NCBI GenBank assembly: GCA_009784305.1
Contig: WRBZ01000031.1
Location: 1-8,766, forward strand
DNA length: 8,766 bases
Origin: Synergistaceae bacterium
GTDB taxonomy: Bacteria; Synergistota; Synergistia; Synergistales; Aminobacteriaceae
Direction of reading: 5' to 3'
Shown: positions 6,373 through 8,766 of the stretch, piece by piece
How the letters are laid out: the number at the start of each line of letters is the position of its first letter
Numbering within the stretch: position 1 is the stretch's first letter
Notes under the pieces: model-generated
The model's input: the letters and a program-made list of their open reading frames with translations, nothing else
Told to the model about the DNA's origin: nothing
Database searches by the model: none
Position numbers and translations under genes: made by a program

Positions 6373-6891
6373 TTATAATTTATTAAAAATAGCGGAAGGG
6401 GCGTTAGCAGGAGCTTTTCCCTTTTTTAAGATGTGATAATCCGCATAAGAAAGAGGTTTACCTTCACGTATATATTCAGCGGATGTAACTTCTCCGACAA
6501 ATATTTTGTGAGTATACGCACTGGTAACAGAAATAACTTTCGCTTCGATTGCAGCTATGCAATTTTCCTTTACCTTTGGAGCTCCGTTTTCCCCTATGAC
6601 CCATTCTTTGCAGTTGGCAAATTTATCATGGCTGCGCCCGGACCTGAAACCAAAATTACCTATAAAAGGCATTGAAACATCATTGTCAAGCACTGATGCG
6701 GAAAAATATCCACTTTTCTCCAAAAGCTCGGTTGTGTAGTTATCTTTGTTCAGGCATACAGCAATACATATGGGCTCTGAGGTCACCTGTATCATTGCGT
6801 TTATAATCTGCCCGTTCAGCTTACCATCATATCCGGTACTTACAATATACAGCCCGTAACTTAAAGAAAACAGAGCCTTGACGTCGATCAT
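6373..6891 (-). CDS. Flavin reductase-like FMN-binding protein
   Basis: A 172-aa single-domain protein of the flavin reductase-like split-barrel family, expected to bind FMN and pass electrons from NAD(P)H to a partner. The sequence closely follows the flavin domain of high-molecular-weight rubredoxin (Hrb) and related anaerobe proteins: VKALFSLSYGLYIVST (4-19), LNGQIINAMIQVTSEP (25-40), FIGNFGFRSGRSHDKF (76-91), HKIFVGEV (128-135) and the tail YADYHILKKGKAPANAP (149-165). Hrb carries a C-terminal rubredoxin domain (two CxxC pairs); here the protein stops just after the flavin domain and has only scattered cysteines (46, 94, 111). Electrons would therefore have to go to a separate rubredoxin or flavodiiron protein not in this window. 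ATG start with AGGAG 9 bases upstream. It is transcribed in the same direction as the RelA/SpoT-fold gene, 87 bases ahead of it. Its exact partner is unknown. Confidence 0.85.
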   Translation of the reverse strand: MIDVKALFSLSYGLYIVSTGYDGKLNGQIINAMIQVTSEPICIAVCLNKDNYTTELLEKSGYFSASVLDNDVSMPFIGNFGFRSGRSHDKFANCKEWVIGENGAPKVKENCIAAIEAKVISVTSAYTHKIFVGEVTSAEYIREGKPLSYADYHILKKGKAPANAPSAIFNKL

Positions 6892-7030
6892 AATTTAATT
6901 CTCCTATGTTCTGCAAAAATATAAATATCGGTTTAATTATATTACAAAAATTAAAATAAATATATCCGCTTATGGTTCCATCCTAATCAGCCGATAAAAA
7001 AACAGAAAAATATAGAAAGAGGGATATTTC
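6892..7030. promoter_or_regulatory. AT-rich divergent promoter region
   Basis: This 139-base spacer separates two divergent genes and must carry both start regions. Toward the flavin reductase there is a perfect TATAAT on the minus strand (6941-6936), about 45 bases before its ATG, but no good -35 box. Toward the secreted protein I see only AT-rich sequence and the ribosome site GAGGG 7 bases before the ATG at 7031. No clear operator palindrome or riboswitch was found. Confidence 0.4.
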
Positions 7031-8188
7031 ATGAGAATGTTCTCACTTCTCAAAAAGTTCTTTATTATTCTGCTTTTGCTTGTTATAGCGGGCTGTTTTT
7101 GCCTGACTGCAAGCGCGGGCGATCAAAGGAATTTTTTAAAACTGTTTCCAAACGATGACAAAACTGAAACAAAATTCTGGAAGAACGATTTTCTTTACGG
7201 AGAAATGGAACGCCTGCATCTGAAACTTTTTCCCGTAATAAACCTTACAGACTTTCAGGTTTGGGAAAGTAAATACTACCCGCAAAGCATATTGGAAAGT
7301 AAGATAAATCAGTTCCTTGCCTCTCTTTTTATGGACTATCCGCAAATCGACGTTGAGATACTCGACTCAAACGGAATGAACCGCTGGCTTGATTCCCCGA
7401 GAAGAGAAGGAGACATGGCAGCTCAAGTTGAAATATACCGCACTTTGATTAAAAGAAGGGACAATGTTCTCGGGAATCATGATTCCAACGTGATAGCCAT
7501 GCGGGTAAAAATTTTCGATTCTATTAATGCCGAGATGTTTGCCGACCGCCCCGTTCAGGGAAAGGATAAACGTTATACATTCTCTCCGTCAGAAGGGCAG
7601 CTTTTCTTCCTGGACTCGTTTGTGAGCATACCGTTTCCATTCTCCGACGGATTTGATTTATTAGGCCTTACGAAAACAAAAAATAAAGGGCAGAAAATGT
7701 CATTCCCCACTTGGGAACAATTCAACAGCACTTCAGCGTGGCAGGCATTTAAAAACGCAACCGATGCGGCGCATAAGCAGATAATTATGCATGCAACGAC
7801 CGCTTTCGCCCGAAATAACGGCGGATTTGAAACAGTAAGCGCTTTTGACGGCTCTTACACCACTATCGGAAAAATAATATCCCCGACCGCAAAATCAACG
7901 CGCAAAAGGAGAGAATATATAATCTCACTGGGGGAAATGGACTCCGTTGCCGTGGGGGACGTTCTTGACGTTGTAAGAAGCGATACATACATAACGGTTG
8001 ACCCTGAAAGACAGGCAGTTGTGATACCAAAAGAAATAGGCAAAGTGAAGGTTCAATGGGTGCAGGCAAGAGAAGCTGTTGTAGTAGTCACGCACGAAAA
8101 GAGTAGAAACGACCCTGTTCAATTAAAGGATATAGTCATAAAAAAGAACGGACGAATCCGCGGCCCATACGGCGACAGTTTTAGATAG
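7031..8188 (+). CDS. Secreted or lipid-anchored protein, CsgG/FlgT-like architecture
   Basis: 385-aa exported protein of unknown function. The N-terminus has basic residues (KK at 8-9), a hydrophobic stretch (10-20), then both a lipobox IAGC with C22 and a possible signal peptidase I site TASA-GD at 29-30, so it could be a lipoprotein or a soluble periplasmic protein. Residues about 60-170 have the look of a CsgG/FlgT-type domain: KLFPVINLTDFQVWESKYY, a helix, then VEILDSNGMNRWL and VIAMRVKIFDS. Residues about 235-262 form a helix (WQAFKNATDAAHKQ...), and 279-352 resemble the FlgT C-terminal beta domain: IGKIIS, IISLGEMDSVAVGDVLDVVR, IGKVKVQWVQAREAVVVV. This is pattern resemblance only. Start ATG has GAGGG 7 bases upstream. 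Its TAG stop is the first three bases of a hairpin repeat. A gene for a secreted TPR protein follows 85 bases later. Confidence 0.75.
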   Translation: MRMFSLLKKFFIILLLLVIAGCFCLTASAGDQRNFLKLFPNDDKTETKFWKNDFLYGEMERLHLKLFPVINLTDFQVWESKYYPQSILESKINQFLASLFMDYPQIDVEILDSNGMNRWLDSPRREGDMAAQVEIYRTLIKRRDNVLGNHDSNVIAMRVKIFDSINAEMFADRPVQGKDKRYTFSPSEGQLFFLDSFVSIPFPFSDGFDLLGLTKTKNKGQKMSFPTWEQFNSTSAWQAFKNATDAAHKQIIMHATTAFARNNGGFETVSAFDGSYTTIGKIISPTAKSTRKRREYIISLGEMDSVAVGDVLDVVRSDTYITVDPERQAVVIPKEIGKVKVQWVQAREAVVVVTHEKSRNDPVQLKDIVIKKNGRIRGPYGDSFR

Positions 8189-8208
8189 GGGACGCCTCGC
8201 TCGGCGTC
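8186..8208 (+). repeat. TAGGGG hairpin element overlapping a stop codon
   Basis: Starts TAGGGGACG; GACGCC (8191-8196) pairs with GGCGTC (8203-8208) around a 6-base loop. The initial TAG is the stop codon of the preceding gene. The element shares its opening TAGGGGACG with the block at 4430 and its plan with the one at 8226. No T-run follows, so it is not an ordinary terminator. Confidence 0.55.
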
Positions 8209-8225
8209 ACGCAATAGAGTGTCAG

Positions 8226-8251
8226 TAGGGGCGGTAACCTGCCGCCCGTTT
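8226..8251 (+). repeat. TAGGGG hairpin element before the TPR gene
   Basis: Starts TAGGGG; GGGCGG (8229-8234) pairs perfectly with CCGCCC (8242-8247) around a 7-base loop, ending CCCGTTT. It lies 17 bases after the previous element (8186-8208) and just ahead of the ribosome binding site AAGGAG (8258-8263) of the TPR gene. The short T-run (GTTTATT) makes it at best a weak terminator. Confidence 0.55.
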
Positions 8252-8273
8252 ATTCAGAAGGAGCAAATCGAAA

Positions 8274-8766
8274 ATGAATAGAAAAGCGAAACTTTTATAT
8301 ATTTTTTTCGGGCTTATCGCCTTATTTACGTTTTTAAGCACAAATATAGCTTATTCAAGCGCTCCGGGAGTTACCGAACCGGGAAAAAGGGTCGCCACGC
8401 GCACCGCAGACGCTAATACCAAGAAGAAGCCCGCTCCCGCGAAAAGACCTTCAAAACCCAAGCAAGCGACTCCTCCTGCAGTAGCGTCTTTGCCAGAACC
8501 TATCTTTGATAGTGCAATTTCCCAGCTAAATATGGGTATTGCGTTTATCGAGCAGGAAAGATATCAGAAAGCCCTGCCTTATATTGTGTGCTCGTTGAAC
8601 CAGCAGCCGGGAAACCCCGATGCATGGTATTGGTTTGGCGTATGGAACAACAAGACGGGAAACTTCTCCAACGCGCAGAAATATTTCGCGAAAGCTCTCG
8701 AAATTGACCCTAACTATCCCGCTTTGAACCGTATAGTTGTTTATCCTGACGATCCTTACGAGAAAA
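8274..8766 (+). CDS. Secreted TPR-repeat protein, N-terminal part (cut by window edge)
   Basis: The reading frame is open from the ATG at 8274 to the end of the window (164 codons seen). The ribosome site AAGGAG lies 10 bases upstream. The N-terminus is a signal sequence: MNRKAK, a hydrophobic core at 7-22, and a probable cleavage after IAYSSA near residue 28-30. It is followed by a proline-, lysine- and alanine-rich linker (about 31-76) of the kind that spans cell-wall or periplasmic space. Two tetratricopeptide repeats follow, at about 81-114 (AISQLNMGIAFIEQERYQKAL...) and 115-148 (PDAWYWFGVWNNKTGNFSNAQ...ALEIDPNY), with the usual alanine and proline positions. TPRs mediate protein-protein contacts, so this is likely an exported scaffold or assembly factor, perhaps working with the preceding secreted protein. 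The rest of the protein is outside the window, so its full function cannot be judged. Confidence 0.85.
   Translation, partial: MNRKAKLLYIFFGLIALFTFLSTNIAYSSAPGVTEPGKRVATRTADANTKKKPAPAKRPSKPKQATPPAVASLPEPIFDSAISQLNMGIAFIEQERYQKALPYIVCSLNQQPGNPDAWYWFGVWNNKTGNFSNAQKYFAKALEIDPNYPALNRIVVYPDDPYEK

Noticed and set aside
5197..6891. RelA-fold gene plus flavin reductase gene as a toxin-antitoxin or phage-defence pair
   Set aside because: The flavin reductase is a clear electron-transfer protein, the genes are separated by 87 bases with a promoter between, and nothing else nearby suggests defence.
8226..8256. Hairpin plus GTTTATT as a terminator after the secreted-protein gene
   Set aside because: The T-run is short and broken, and two similar hairpins elsewhere lack one; a repeat element explains it better.
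1..8766. CRISPR arrays, tRNA/rRNA genes, insertion sequences or integrases
   Set aside because: No regularly spaced repeats, no recognisable RNA genes and no transposase or integrase motifs were seen by eye on either strand.

Overview
The window reads as a piece of chromosome from an anaerobic, fermenting bacterium. The evidence is a butyrate kinase/phosphotransbutyrylase pair, an XdhC-type maturation protein for molybdenum hydroxylases, and a flavin reductase of the type found in anaerobic rubredoxin/flavodiiron systems. The base composition is moderately AT-rich, and the gaps between genes are very AT-rich apart from small GC-rich hairpin elements. Two exported proteins (one CsgG/FlgT-like, one TPR) would suit a diderm anaerobe such as a member of the Synergistota. 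That placement is an impression from gene content, not something the sequence proves; a Bacillota relative is also possible.

Layout. At the left edge (2-217, + strand) is the C-terminal end of a DNA-3-methyladenine glycosylase, cut by the window. Facing it is a run of four minus-strand genes transcribed from about 5072 down to 255: plsY (phospholipid synthesis), buk (butyrate kinase), ptb (phosphate butyryltransferase), and a long fused protein with an XdhC half and a MoeA-like molybdopterin-binding half. buk/ptb and ptb/xdhC each overlap by 4 bases, so these three are almost certainly co-transcribed and translationally coupled. plsY is separated from buk by 89 bases holding a GC-rich multi-hairpin element. 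Upstream is a rho-independent terminator (5122-5151), which ends a divergent RelA/SpoT-fold gene (6285 to 5197) with its own candidate promoter. Before that is a single-domain flavin reductase (6891 to 6373). A 139-base divergent spacer (6892-7030) separates it from two plus-strand genes: a secreted protein with a CsgG/FlgT-like look (7031-8188) and a secreted TPR protein (8274 onward, cut by the right edge). Between those two lie two more GC-rich TAGGGG-hairpin elements resembling the one in front of buk.

How the genes fit together. Ptb and Buk turn butyryl-CoA (or branched/other short acyl-CoA) into the free acid with formation of ATP. The third gene matures a molybdenum hydroxylase, whose structural genes are not in the window. 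The tight coupling suggests that energy conservation from an acyl-CoA and a molybdenum-hydroxylase-dependent catabolic step (purine, nicotinate or similar) are regulated together; this is inference. The most noteworthy points are the XdhC/MoeA-like fusion with its cysteine-rich tail, the RelA/SpoT-fold protein that lacks expected catalytic residues, and the small dispersed hairpin repeat, one copy of which supplies the stop codon of a gene. No RNA genes, CRISPR arrays, integrases or transposases were seen.
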